Positions 11,321-22,888 of a stretch of 64,000 nucleotides of DNA are shown here, piece by piece. The notes beneath the pieces are model-generated. The model did not search any database. It had not been told where the DNA came from and worked only from the letters and a program-made list of their open reading frames with translations. Origin of the DNA: Protopterus annectens (lineage: Eukaryota; Chordata; Ceratodontiformes; Protopteridae); NCBI RefSeq assembly GCF_019279795.1, contig NC_056726.1, forward strand, positions 1,137,911,882 through 1,137,975,881. The letters run 5' to 3'. Each line of letters opens with the position of its first letter. Within the stretch, counting starts at the first letter, position 1. A program made the translations under genes and the position numbers.

Positions 11321-12780
11321 CCCTTCAAAGCCAGCGATTGTTTCCCCTGTCCAGCTGGGACACATGCGGGATGTGGCATGCATGTTGCATGAGTGGGATT
11401 TATCTTACAGATATGCAGAAAAGCCATCAAGGCTGGTTTGGAAATGGCCTTGTATGCCAGACACAGGTCACCTATGATCAGTCTGTATGACACTGAGTAC
11501 AGGGACAGGGCTTTCAGCCTATCTGTATAGGATAGGTGTTGCAGACCCTGGATTTGCCTGGTCAGGAACCTCTGTGATCTCTGCAACTGCTGCATTTTTT
11601 TGGCAAGGTATATGCCAAAAAAGTCATTGTATTTGAGAATGCATCTGAGAAGGGTGGAGTACAGAGATTTTATGGTCTCCTGTTTCCTGGATGATATGCC
11701 CATATTTGTGAGGTGAGCCATGTAGACAGTCTTCCATACAATGGTGCCCACACGGTGGAAAACTGTCAGGTTGATACCAACCTTGGTGCACAAGTGGCCT
11801 CACACCTGATTGTATACAGAGTATATTATTACTGTCATAATTAGTGTGGATGACATCTGCCACAGCAGGGAGAATGATGCATCTCTTGGTATTCAGTTTG
11901 CAGCAATGCTTCTTGCACCAGTCATTAATTTGGGTGAGGGCCTCTTGGAGGATGCTTACATCCTCTACTTTGACCAAGTGAGTACTATCATTGAGTAACA
12001 TACAGGTTGATGCCTAGTTGTGCAGAGGTATGTATCCTGGCTGCCTGTGGATTATTGTGAGAGAATTGGGCTAGGTGAGGATGGGATGGTGGCTGTAAAG
12101 CTATTTCTACCTGCTCTGAGGAGATTTATAGTCATTTGTTTAAAGTTTATTTTGTTTGACACTGACGGGGGGGCAGGGAAGATGGTGACCAGAACAATGA
12201 TGGCTATGTGGTCAGATCTTACCAAGGAGGATGACACTGTAGGAGTGCAGCAGTGGCTACTCATGTCAGTTAGGACCAGGTACAGGATATTTCCACCTAT
12301 CGCAGAAGTGCTGACTGGCTGATCCACTGCATTTCCATTGACATTGACAATAATCTCTGTGCATTCATGTTCAGGTGGCATAGATCATGCACACTATGGT
12401 TGGATAGTTAATATCACCCAAGAGCAGGGTAGATGATTGAATCCTGACAGATTTCTGGAAGTCCCGACCAGTGTGGTGGGTGTCCAGAGTCATAGTTGAA
12501 GGGCTGTAGCTAGCTGTGATTTGAGTAGGTGTTTTGTTAACTGTTAACTGCACTCAGGATGTCTCCCATGTGTCATACTGTTTGGCCAGCCTGGAGGTGT
12601 GTATGTGTATGATAATGTTTAAAACTCCACCTCCTGTAGCTTTGTAGCCCTCCATTTGGGGTCTAAACCTATTATGGGATGGTTAACCAGGCAAGGTTAG
12701 TGTGCTGTCCAAAGCTGCAAAGCAGGTGTCAGTGACTGCACAAATGTCAGCATCCTACAGGACAAGGTTCACATGCATTG
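11321..12780 (-). mobile_element. CR1-like LINE with internal deletion
   Basis: From 12780 downward the minus strand gives the endonuclease (DADICAVTDTC, LLGDINYPTI, GNILYLVLTDM, SLVRSDH), then jumps at about 12030 to the end of the reverse transcriptase palm (EALTQINDWCKKHCCKLNTK, KRCIILP) and the C-terminal region (PLYSTLLRCILKYNDFFG, RSQRFLTRQIQGLQHLSYTD). The linker and catalytic palm are missing. Frameshifts are present. It meets the next CR1 copy head to head at 12780. Confidence 0.8.
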
Positions 12781-13272
12781 ACATGGGGTTCATGGATTGA
12801 CTTCTTTGAAGCAGTCACTAGAGCCATAGATGAGGACAAGGTAGTGCACACAACCAATCTTGACCTTGCAAAGGCTTTTGATACCATCCTCCACTCTGGA
12901 ATTATAGATAAACTCACTAAACTGGGCATAGATCCCTATGTCATAAGATGGGTGGCCAACTGGCTCACTGACAGAACCCACACAGTAAAAGTAGACTTCA
13001 TGTCTGACTTCAGACCAGTGAGGAGTGGAGTACCACAGGGTTCGGTCCTGGGTCCTCTCCTGTTCGGCATCTACTTCTCTGAAGTGCAGGCCAACACAGA
13101 AGGTCTTTGGCTAACAAGGTTAGCTGATGACTGCAAACTGGGAGCCATAATAGAATCACCTAATGATGCAGACATTCTACAAAAGGGCCTCACAGAGACA
13201 GATTCTTGGTGTCAATGTCATGGCCTCAAGCTCACTGCAAAGAAGTGCATTGCCATCCCCTTTGGGAAAATA

Positions 13273-13911
13273 TACACACACACAGCACAAGCACAACAAA
13301 ATGCATAATCCTCACATACACACTTCACATAACCCTACACTAAACCATACATACACTACTAGCTATCCACTTACATCAACCTAACCCTAACCCTAAGGTT
13401 CCTAACTAATGCACACTCACCTTACCTGCCCTCTAACCCTAAGGTCCCTAACTAACGCACACTCATCTTACCTGCTCCTAAGCCCTATGTTCCCTAGTTT
13501 AAGTACACTCACCTTACCTGCTCCCTAACCCTAAGGTCCCTAACTATCGCACAATCACCTTACCCGCTCCCTAACCCTAAGGTCCCTAACTATCGCACAC
13601 TCACCTTACCCGCTCCCTAACCCTAAGGTCCCTAACTATCGCACACTCACCTTACCCGTTCCCTATCCCTAAGGTCCCTAACTATCACACACTTACCTTA
13701 TCTCGGTTCGTTCGCACACTTACCTTAACCCGGTCTGTCACCTTCGCGCCACAGTTGAGGAAATAGCGAAGCCACAGAAATGGCCTAAAAATACTTTCGC
13801 TAGGAAAATATTCAGTGTTCTGCAGCTTCGCTATTTCAAGCATTTGGTCTATAGAGGTCGATATTATAACATTCAAAGTTTTAAGACTTTGATGTTATAA
13901 TATAGACCCCG
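13273..13911. mobile_element. Minisatellite-bearing insertion in CR1
   Basis: The insertion sits between two codons of the CR1 frame and is flanked by AAATA at 13268-13272 and 13912-13916, which fits a 5-bp target duplication. It contains, in order, a CA-rich start, the 46-bp minisatellite and two stem-loops at its right end. One stem pairs GAAATAGCGAAGC (13760-13772) with GCTTCGCTATTTC (13825-13837). The other spans 13846-13908 with GGTCTATA pairing TATAGACC and an inner near-perfect stem of about 17 bp. It has no coding capacity and no clear terminal inverted repeat at the left end. Confidence 0.7.
13381..13730. repeat. 46-bp minisatellite with CCCTAA runs
   Basis: Units of about 46 bp repeat some seven times, each made of CTAACCCTAAGGTCCCTAAC followed by ATCGCACACTCACCTTACC and a short CGCTC-like spacer. 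Each unit carries one telomere-like CTAACCCTAA. The first and last units are more diverged than the middle ones. Confidence 0.9.
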
Positions 13912-14737
13912 AAATACCACATAGGCGGCAGCTCACTAAACACTGAAAGTGTGATAAGAGACCTCGGGACACAGGTGGACAGTAGTTTCTCCTTTGATAA
14001 CCACATCACCACAGTAGTCAGGAAATCCTTCTATGTGGCACACCTCATCACAAAAGGGTTCTCCTCTGTAAAAAAGGAGGTAATTGTTCCTCTCTACTCA
14101 TCCCTCATCAGACCCATTATAGAGTACAATGCCCCATTTGACATGTATCTCACAAGAGACCTAACACAATTGGAAAGGTCACAGAAATACCTCACTAAGA
14201 GGATTACCAGCCTCAAACAGATGCCATATGCAGACCATCAAAAAAAACTCCAGCTCTACTCCATCGTATATCACCTACTCAGAGGCAATCTCTGCCTAGC
14301 ATACAAAGCTATGTCAAACCCAGAGCTGTTGGACATGCTACACTTAAAGAAATCCCAATCTCTCCAAACCACATGCTCCAGGAACCTAAACCTTGTCACC
14401 ACAATAAACAGAACATGCTGGAGGGATAGATTCCTGTCCCAGAGACTTCCTAAACTCTGGAACAAACTACCCATTCATGTCAAACAAAGTTCCTCATTGG
14501 CCCTCTTTAAGAAAAATCTTCACAACTGGGTGGGAAAATTAAAATTCTCCCCAGGGATCACTTCTATGGCACTGCTTGACAGGGGGACAGGAAAATAATT
14601 TTCTTGGGTGGCAAAAGCCAGGGAACCTTTTTGGCCAGACTTATATAGGCCCCAGAGCTGATAACCTAGTACCTACCTATGAATCTATGAATATATGAAT
14701 CTATGAGGCATTGACTTCAAATATGAGGTGGCCATGT

Positions 14738-14776
14738 GGTCAGTCTGCAAAACTCTGGACAGTTGACAGGTATGGG
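14738..14776. mobile_element. MITE family A, terminal fragment
   Basis: TCTGCAAAACTCTGGACAGT followed by TGACAGGTATG resembles the right end of family A. Only the end is present. Weak call. Confidence 0.3.
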
Positions 14777-15200
14777 CTCAGTATATAACATACAGTTCAA
14801 CACACACTTCTGCGCCTGTTGTTTACTATCCACATACCATATATAAGTCTCTTACATTTGTAAGACAAGCATATGTATCATAGTAGCATTAACAGGTGAC
14901 ATATGAATATTTACAACACCCCAGGTAGCTGGCCTAGCAATTTCACAGTCAATACTGGACAACAGACACTCCAGTAGAAGTCATATATGAGCTGGCCTTT
15001 GCTGGGGTGATTCTGGGGCCAGATCTGTGATCCATGTCACTGCTGACAGGGCAAGCAGGAATGGCCATTGGTGCCGGATAGCAGCATGTGAGTCCAGCAG
15101 GTGTTGTTGTAGCCTAGTGTTTAACTTCCTATTTCACATTATTGCATCCCCCCTTCTACATTCCATTACAAGCTTAAGTGATTGACATGGGACTATGTTA

Positions 15201-15495
15201 TATCATCGACTGCTTAGCTTGTTGAATGCCTAAACATTGACACCTAAGGGTCAAAAACTTACAATTTTGAATGGTCAGTTAAGTGAAGTGCGATCTCAGA
15301 GTTGGTAGACTTAGTTAGGGAGGTTTGGGGTGAAGCCCCCCAGTTTGTTAATGCTTGGAAGTTTATGTTAGTCTGGCATGGTCAAGCGAATTCTTTCCTG
15401 ATGAAAGAATTCACTTGACTGACCATTCAAGATTGTAAGTTTTCAATCCTTGCTGTCAGAGTTTCGGTGTTTGACAAGCTAAGCGGTCGATGATA
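15201..15495. mobile_element. MITE family B with TA target site
   Basis: TATCATCGACTGCTTAGCTT at the left is matched by the reverse complement of the right end (AAGCTAAGCGGTCGATGATA). The inverted homology continues inward for about 95 bp, through ACTTACAATTTTGAATGGTC. The element is flanked by TA on both sides (15199-15200 and 15496-15497). At its centre-right is a second stem-loop, CAAGCGAATTCTTTC facing GAAAGAATTCACTTG (15383-15416). A TA target and long palindromic arms suggest a Tc1/mariner-type MITE. Confidence 0.75.
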
Positions 15496-16037
15496 TAATA
15501 TTGAATTGATTGACATATCTGTTATAGTGCTGTAGAGTTTCCACAGAATAATGCAAATGTTTAGGTTTGTGTAGTCGCAGTCTGTCTTTGTGTAGATGGG
15601 TTCAGACCTGTGTTGCATAGGCAGTAGCTTGCCTTTTGTAGGTAATGCTCATGAGCAGGTGATGGCCTGTGCACCAATCAGTGTCCCCCACTTGCTACTT
15701 GCATCCAGAGCAGCTGTGTTGTCTTTCCATTAGCCAATGCCATAGCAGCACAGTGTTATGGTTAAGGCTTTCATGTGGGACTTGCCCTTTTTCCTTGCCT
15801 GTGTGGAGGACATTATGGAGGTGTGGGGGCTATAGCTTCACAGATGACAGGTGGAAATACCTCTCAGAACAAGATATGTGCAGACAGCCCAGCAACAAGG
15901 GGGACAAAGCCCCAGAAATGGGTGCAGATTGTAAGTACGTATTGCTGTTATACATATAGAAGATTGCTAGTTTAACAGGGTTTGTCTGGACATGCATTTT
16001 CTACGTGACTTGACATCTGAGAGTGATATGTCTCTGA

Positions 16038-16491
16038 CATATCTCTCAACTGTCCAGAAGTCCACTGACTGCCCAGAGGTTTGCCTGTTATGTTTGGTCT
16101 GTTCCTCAAACAATTTCTGTTTTTGAGAAATCAGTAGGATAATGTGAGGATTGTAGACAGTAAATGTTGACATCCATTAGTGTTTCAGACATCATATCCT
16201 TCAGGGATGTTATGTTACAACAAATCCTGTAACACTAGCAACTGTTTCAGTTTGTAACACCATGTGAGATATGTCCCTCTTTTCAGTCCCCTGTCCCCCA
16301 AGTATTTCAGGCTTTGTCCAGATGTCTTGCAGTAAGAGGTTCAGAGGTATGGTATATCATTATTTAGTCACTGCACTCCTGATATCATTCAAGTGACTTA
16401 ACAGACTCCCAGAAGTGGTATGCGGCAGTGGTCATAAATATGGTCCCACACCCTGGACATTCTGTGGAAATCTGAACAGTTGAGAGTTATG
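16038..16491. mobile_element. MITE family A copy
   Basis: It opens with CATATCTCTCAACTGTCCAG and closes with TGGACATTCTGTGGAAATCT and GAACAGTTGAGAGTTATG, the family A end in inverted form. The interior shares the tttcagac-tcat-tccttcag segment with the other copies. Confidence 0.65.
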
Positions 16492-17040
16492 TATGTCTGG
16501 CCATTGTTAACAGACTGTCAAGATTGTGAAGCAGTGTTGTGTGTAAATGTTTGTTGGGCTGAGTAGGCAGAGTAGCAGATGTGACTGTCATAGATACTTT
16601 TCTATCTGACTGTGCATGCTGCTGCAGTTGGGGGTGGTCTAACAGGTGTATATGTTTGTAGGGGCAGACTGAGAAACATCCTTTAACACTTCAGGATTCC
16701 CAGTAGACTGTGAGTTGGGGCAGTATATGTCAGTTTAGTGTGTGACTGGCAATCAGGATATGTTTGTTGAAACAGTCATTATACTCTAGAGTTCATTTGG
16801 GGTACTGGTATGTTGCTGTAACTGTGGTGCAAATGGTTGTGGGTGGACAATTTCTCACCAATGTCTGCTTTTCCCTACAGTTACATCCCTGTAGTGTATG
16901 ATATATTTTGATATAAATGGGTAATTCCCCAGAGCTGATTTCGGGATAGTGCTGTGTTGGTCTTACTGTGGTTCAGAACGTGCTTGATGAAATGGTTGGC
17001 AGCTCTCAGTGTTTTTTCTCTTCTGTTACATGACTGCAGT

Positions 17041-17200
17041 CATACCTCACCACCATCCAGATGTCTAGACACTGTCCAGATGCATGGCTCATATGTTTGG
17101 TCTGTTCCCCATAATAGTTGTGGGTTTCTAACAAATTACTGGGATGATGTAAGCACTGACATCAGTAAATGATGACAATCATTTGTGTTTCAGACCTGGA
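17041..17200. mobile_element. MITE family A, left part
   Basis: CATACCTCACCACCATCCAG begins the copy; the interior has GTTTGGTCTGTTCCCCATAA and TTTGTGTTTCAGAC, both shared with the copy at 16038. The right terminus is missing. Confidence 0.5.
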
Positions 17201-19309
17201 ATCTATCAGAAAATATATGTTAAATCAAACCAGACTACTAGCAGACTTCTATGTGTATAATAGCTATATTTCAAATATGTCACTATTGTTTTAGAATTAG
17301 CTGTTTCCATCTTCTAGAGTTTACAGTAGCACTATATGTATATATTTGTATATACTTCACTTCACTTAGCACTACTTACTCCAGCTTACACCTGCACTAA
17401 TTTTAATTAAAGAAAAGAAAAAAAGGTGCTAGGAAAATGTGAAATGGGAGCAAGCAGGGGGTAAAACATTACAAAACCAGCTAGGGATGTGCAGGATGGG
17501 TGTAAGAAAGTACCAAACCTCTACATTTCTTTTGCAGCAACATCTGTGAATAATGTGTAAAATTTGGAATTTACAACCTCACACCCCACAGGGAGGGGTG
17601 TTGGCAATAGACATTTGTAGAATAATGTTCAGGCAGATTAATTAATTTCACTGTACATGGTGGTGAAATGTAGAGCTATGTATGGGGCAATCTTTTTTTG
17701 CAGGACAGATGCCCTTTTTTTTTAAAGTGAGAGTGGGATGTTGGGGAATGGCTGCAGGTATGTTTGAGGAGGTAGGTTGGATAGGATAGGTTGCATTTGC
17801 AGACAGATAAGACAGACAAGACAGCAGACAGGGGTGGTATATTACACATGAGGGGTGTAACCACCTTTGATGGGGAGGGTGGCTGGGAATCCAAAGCCCA
17901 TCCACACCTAAATGGATGCAATGGGAATGAGGTTCCCACCCATGTGCAGTAACCACTGCACCTTGAAGGCCCCTAAGGTGGCTGTGCTGAGGGCTGGACA
18001 TGAGAGGCAGCCTGCCCTTCAAGGTGCGACTGGCAGCCCTCCATCTGGTGCAGTCATCCATCCAACTCCATGCGGATGATGCTGTACGCCATACCCAAGA
18101 ACTTGCTGTGGGTGACAGACTCCTCCCCACACCTGCACCCGGGGGGGGGATGGGCCCCGTCCCTGGGGCGGTTCCCCCCAAAGTTGGTGCAGGACCAGCA
18201 GATGAGGAATTTCCAGGTTGGGTCTCAGATGTGCTGGGGTCTGGTGCCATGGCCAGATGGGGCAGGACAGGAGTATACACAGTTATCTGCCTTCCCAAAC
18301 ATGCTATGGTGTTGAGGTTATCCAAGATATATTGGTTAGTCATGAACAAAACATTTCAAAATTTGTTATAACAGCATGCACGGGTGTTCCAATTAACCCA
18401 AACAACAGATTTGAAACAGTTGCATAGCAAACAGAAGACATGCATAAAATGAACAACAGTAAGCATTTTAACAGCATGCAGGTTACACTGACGGCAACAG
18501 GCCACCAATAATAGTATTTGACAAGGTATATTAATATGCAACCAAGTAAATATATGAACAATAATAGAACAAATGTCCCAACAATAGGCTTTGAAAACAA
18601 CATACCCGTAGTATATGAATAATAATTATTGATGCAGATGAGGTGTGGGAGGAGAGAAAAAAGTCCATTAACAACTGTATAGGCTTCCGTTTTTTACAAT
18701 AGTACTACTCAATACTCTACAGGTCTGCCCTCACTTTATATCTACCTATGGCCCATAGTTTCTGTAACACATACATACCCATTAGACTGTCAACCTGTAA
18801 TGCTGTGGGGAAGTCTAGGAGGACAATGGCTACATTACTGGAGGGGGGCTTGTACATGTCAGGGTTACACAGTTGACAGAGAAGGGGTACCCTGCACTGA
18901 TGTTGTGTGAGTCTGCTACTGGCATACTTCCCTGGATTCCTATCTGTGTCCAAGGCTATTGGCAGCAGTGACCACTAGCTGTGACACTGTGACACTTAAG
19001 GGTCATGCACTGGGGAGAGTGCATGATGTATGTACCTATCCTGATGTTATTTTCAGGCATATGGTTTTGAACAGTGGGACAGTTGTACACAGTGTATTAG
19101 TATACCCTTCATACAGCTACTACACACATTTCTTTACCTATAAGACCTGTGGAGAAAATATCTGTTACCATGTTCTGACTCTTTCTACAAATATTAAGAA
19201 CTTTAGTGTATATATGCACACATCTCAGCACCACTCCCTTGATTCAAACCATGTCTGGGTGTGCTAAACTGAACAACAGGGCTATTATCTGTCATACTGA
19301 GCTACTGGA

Positions 19310-20740
19310 AAACTGGTTAATAGGTTCATAGGTAGGTACAAGTCTATTTGCCTTGGGGCCTATACAAACCCATCCAAAAAGGTAACCTGGCTTTTGCCAC
19401 CCAAGAAAATGATTTTCCTGTGCCACTGTTGAACAGAGCCACAGAGGTGATCCCCAGGGTGAATTTCCTATTTCCAATCCAATCATCAAGATTTTTCTTG
19501 AAGAGTGCTACTGAGGAGCTTTGTTTGATATAGATAGGTAGTTTATTCCAGAGTATGGGAAGTCTCTGGGACAGGAATCTACCCCTCCGGCATGTTCTGT
19601 TTATTGTGGTGACAAGGTTTACGTCCCTAGAGCGTGTAGCTCAGAGGGATTGGGATTTCTTTAAGTGGAGCATGTCCAACAACTCTGGGTTTGACATAGC
19701 TTTGTATGTTAGGCAGAGATCACCTCTGAGTAGGCGATATGCGACAGAGTAAAGCTGGAGTTTTTTGAGTTGGTCTGCGTAGTGCATCTGTTTGAGGCCA
19801 GTAATCCTCTTTGTGAGGTATTTCTGCGGCCTTTCCAGTTGTTGTAGATGTCTTGTAAGGTACATACCAAAAGGGGCATTGTACTCTATAATGGGTCTAA
19901 TGAGTGATGAGTAGAGTGGAGCAATGACCTCTTTTTTTCTGGATGAGAAACCTTTTGTGATGAGGTGTGCCACATAGAAGGATTTCCTGACTACTGTGGC
20001 AATGTGATTATCAAAGGAGAGACTACTGTCCACCTGTGTCCCAAGGTCTCTTATCACACTTTCAGTGTTAAGTATACTACTGCCTATGTTGTAGTTCATG
20101 GGTACAGAGTTTTTACCAAAGGGGATGACAATGCACTTTTTGGCATTGAGCTTGAGGCCATGGCTTTGACACCAGGCATCTGTCTCAGTGAGGCCCTTTT
20201 GTAGGATGTCCACATCGTTAGGAGTTTTGATTGTGGCTCCTAGTTTGCAGTCATCTGCGAACGTCGTTAGCCAAAGACCTTCTGTGTTAGCCTGTACTTC
20301 AGAGAAGTAGATACCAAGCAGGAGAGGACCCAGGACTGAACCCTGTGGTACTCCACTTGTCACTCATCTGAAGTTGGATTTGGAGTCTGCTACTTTCACA
20401 GTGTGGGTTCTGTCAATGAGCCAGTTGGCAACCCATCTTGTGACATAGGGATTTATACCTAGTTTAGTGAGTTTATCTATAATTCCAGAGTGGGGGATGG
20501 TGTCGAACGCCTTGGCAAGATCTAGATAGGCTGTGTGAACCACCTTACCCTTGTCTACGGCTTTGGTGACTGCTTCAAAGAAGTCTATCAGGTTTAGGAG
20601 ACATGATCTGCCTATTACAAACCCGAACTGGGTGGGATCCAGAGTTTGGAGACTACCAATGTCTTTGTTTATAAGTTCCATGATGATATGTTCCATGGCC
20701 TTGCAGACTAGGCTCATCAGGCTCTTGTTTGACTGATTTC
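19310..20740 (-). mobile_element. CR1-like LINE, near-intact reverse transcriptase
   Basis: The minus strand carries NKSLMSLVCKAMEHIIMELI, DPTQFGFVIGRSCLLNLIDF, YLDLAKAFDTIPHSGIIDKL (catalytic D), TSGVPQGSVLGPLLLGIYFS and TTFADDCKLGA (catalytic DD). It then runs through the C-terminal segment to HLKKSQSL. A single in-frame TGA at about 20364 separates two long open stretches. The 5' end is truncated near 20740 and the 3' tail (CCTATGAACCTATTAACC on the minus strand) ends near 19310. This element inserted in the intron of the decayed Myb-like gene. Confidence 0.9.
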
Positions 20741-21149
20741 TGCCTAATAATCTCTGAGTTAGACAGTCTGACCTTGTAACCCTGACATTCATGCATGGCA
20801 GATAGTTATTGTACTGTGCATTAATCATTTGAAATAATGCAATCTGGGAAGCAAAGGTAAACGCAAGAATGTAATGCTGCAGGGGACACATTATAATACT
20901 GTAGACATTACTATTCAGGGTTCAAAACTTAGTGCATACAATATTTCATATTTCCTTTATATCTTGGTTTATAGCTCCACATTCTACTGTTTTGCATACT
21001 AGATGGTTCTCAGAACAGCCTCAGTTACTTCATGCTGTTAATGCCATATTTGCTGTGATGAACCTGTAAACATTCTATTTCTGTAACAACATACCAGAGT
21101 AAACACAACAGTTTGTGTTATATATCTTTATTACAGTGAAATGACTCTT

Positions 21150-21504
21150 TTATTAACCCTTCAACAATAACATACTCTTTACATACAAACTGTTACCTAA
21201 CCCCAAAATTCCTACTACTATCTTCAACAACCACATGCACATAAAATGTATAACCCACAAAATATATACTAAACAATTTAAATACCTCTTTTGCCACCTT
21301 ATCTCTATCAAGCTCTCTGGGGATATTCACCCAAACTGAGGCCCCTCCTCCCCACACATCCCAATCTCCCAACCCCATCCCCACAACTGGTAAACACATC
21401 TATTTCTTAGCCCTAAATGCTGAAAGCATTTGTAACAAACTTCCCAACCTCCTTGCCTGGCTTCTCCACAATTAACCCGACATTCTCTCCATCTCATAAA
21501 CCTG
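21150..21504 (+). mobile_element. L2-like LINE, 5' part before Penelope insertion
   Basis: At 21313 the plus strand reads LSGDIHPN, a stop, GP, the start signature (DIHPNPGP) of L2/CR1-type endonuclease regions. It goes on to LNAESICNKLPNLLAWLLHN, the first endonuclease block. At 21504 the element is interrupted; it resumes at 22812. Confidence 0.75.
21428..21504. repeat. 77-bp direct repeat, left copy
   Basis: ATTTGTAACAAACTTCCCAA to CATCTCATAAACCTG matches 22812-22888 with five mismatches by eye. It is LINE coding sequence present on both sides of the Penelope-like element. Confidence 0.9.
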
Positions 21505-22811
21505 ACCAGAAGAAGGAGATGGTTAAAGGTCAATTAGTGAAAGTGGCCAGGATGGTCACCCTTGATGGTGATTTTCTACTTGAGTGTGAGCCACTTGAAG
21601 AACATGTTTTTAGCTAGGTCCTATCCTATTGAATTGTTAACAACTGTTATAAATGAAGTAGTAACTAAAAGGGTTGACAGTTGGTTTAAACACATCCTTG
21701 GTGGAGGACATGTATACATAGACCCCAATAGGTTGGACATTTCTAATTGGACACATGCTATACTTTCTAATAGTGGTATAGATTATTCATTGAAATTCAG
21801 AACCTCCTTTTCATTAGATGCTGGAATCCTAAGACATATTTTATATAAAAATTGGGTAGTACTTATGGAGGATTCTTCATTTAGATGAAAGATTGGTACT
21901 GAACAGAGTGCACTATTTAGATGTGGATGTAATATTAAAAATTTATTGGAAAATAAGAGTAAACCCTATACTGGTAGGTCTGGTATGTTTAAATGTGGAT
22001 GTTGTAAGTTTTGTCATTTAATTAAGGCATCTGAGAGATTTTGTATTGTGAACAAAACTTATTATTTAAATAGTAGGTTCAACTGTGAAAGCCCTGGGGT
22101 TGTTTATCTTGCCCAGTGCCAGAATTGTACTGTTTTTTAAATTGGAAAGACTGAAAGGCATTTTAAAGAGAGAATTTATGAGCACTAGTACGGTATAGGC
22201 AAGAGAAATAGTAATAATCCTTTAGCCAAGCATGCCATGGAAAATGATGGTCATAATTTTTTATATATGTTTATCGAACAAGTGATGAAAGATGAAAGGG
22301 GTGGGCCATGCCAGTTATTTTTAGAAGAATGAGAGTTATACAGGCACCTTAGGCTTAATCCCTAGGTTTACCCAGGACTTAATGAACACTGCTCTTTAAA
22401 TTGTATTTTAAAATTAAAAGCCTTAGAAAGGTAGATTGTTCTTATTTTTATTTAGAACATATTCTTTATTGCAACTTCATGAATAAATAGTATTTAAGTA
22501 GGAATATATAATTTAAAATGTTTAACATTACATGTGAATTTGAAGGTGGGTTTTTAGTAATTCATATTATATTACATTAGTATGTTTTGAATACTGCTGA
22601 AAAAAAATGTTTTAATGGCTTTTTAATGTTTAATTGGTTAATTAATGTGTGATGTCATTCATTTAGTCACTATATAATGGATGAACCATTTTTATTTGTT
22701 GTCTGAAGAAGTTGAATTACTGTTTTCAATGAAAGCACCAACATAAACTGATTTTTGGAGATTACCACTGCCTGTGTTGTTTTTATTAGTTTTATTTTGT
22801 TGTTTTGGTCG
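21505..22811 (+). mobile_element. Penelope-like element fragment with GIY-YIG domain
   Basis: The reading frames give a reverse-transcriptase tail (21562-21888), then a cysteine-rich knuckle (MFKCGCCKFCHLI), then the nuclease: SPGVVYLAQCQNCTVF, a stop codon exactly where the Y of the YIG motif is expected, IGKTERHFKERIYEH and PLAKHAMENDGHN. Further on come VYPGLNEHCSLN and the tail with GTCTGAAGAAGTTG. This arrangement of reverse transcriptase, CxC knuckle and GIY-YIG endonuclease is specific to Penelope-like elements. Several stops show it is dead. It interrupts the L2-like LINE and is flanked by a 77-bp direct repeat of LINE sequence. Confidence 0.85.
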
Positions 22812-22888
22812 ATTTGTAACAAGCTTCCCAACCTCCATGCCTGGCTTCTCCACAATCAACCCAACATTCTCTCCATCTCAGAAACCTG
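22812..22888. repeat. 77-bp direct repeat, right copy
   Basis: Right partner of 21428-21504. From here the LINE frame continues normally (SETWLKPHIKDSEV). Confidence 0.9.

Larger units (their letters stand above)
12781..14700 (+). mobile_element. CR1-like LINE, 3' half, split by an insertion
   Basis: The plus strand begins in the reverse transcriptase (WIDFFEAVTRAIDEDKVVHT) and continues through NLDLAKAFDTI (catalytic D), RSGVPQGSVLGPLLFG and RLADDCK (the usual F of FADD is L) to KKCIAIPFGK at about 13265. It resumes at 13917 with GGSSLNTESVIRDLGTQVDS and runs open for 215 residues to a stop at 14598. The interrupting 639 bp is listed separately. The 3' tail ends in repeated ATGAATCT-like units at 14675-14706. 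Apart from the insertion and 5' truncation the frame is largely open, so this is a fairly young copy. Confidence 0.88.

Noticed and set aside
13381-13730. True telomere or interstitial telomere
   Set aside because: CCCTAA appears once per 46-bp unit instead of in tandem hexamers, and the block sits inside a LINE with flanking short duplications.
17648-18349. 233-residue minus-strand frame taken as one protein
   Set aside because: Only its first part matches exon 3 of the Myb-like family; after an indel it follows a wrong frame and then the untranslated flank.
18340-18603. Hydrophobic 87-residue minus-strand frame resembling a membrane protein
   Set aside because: It is intron 2 sequence of the decayed Myb-like copy and aligns with non-coding intron of the intact copy.
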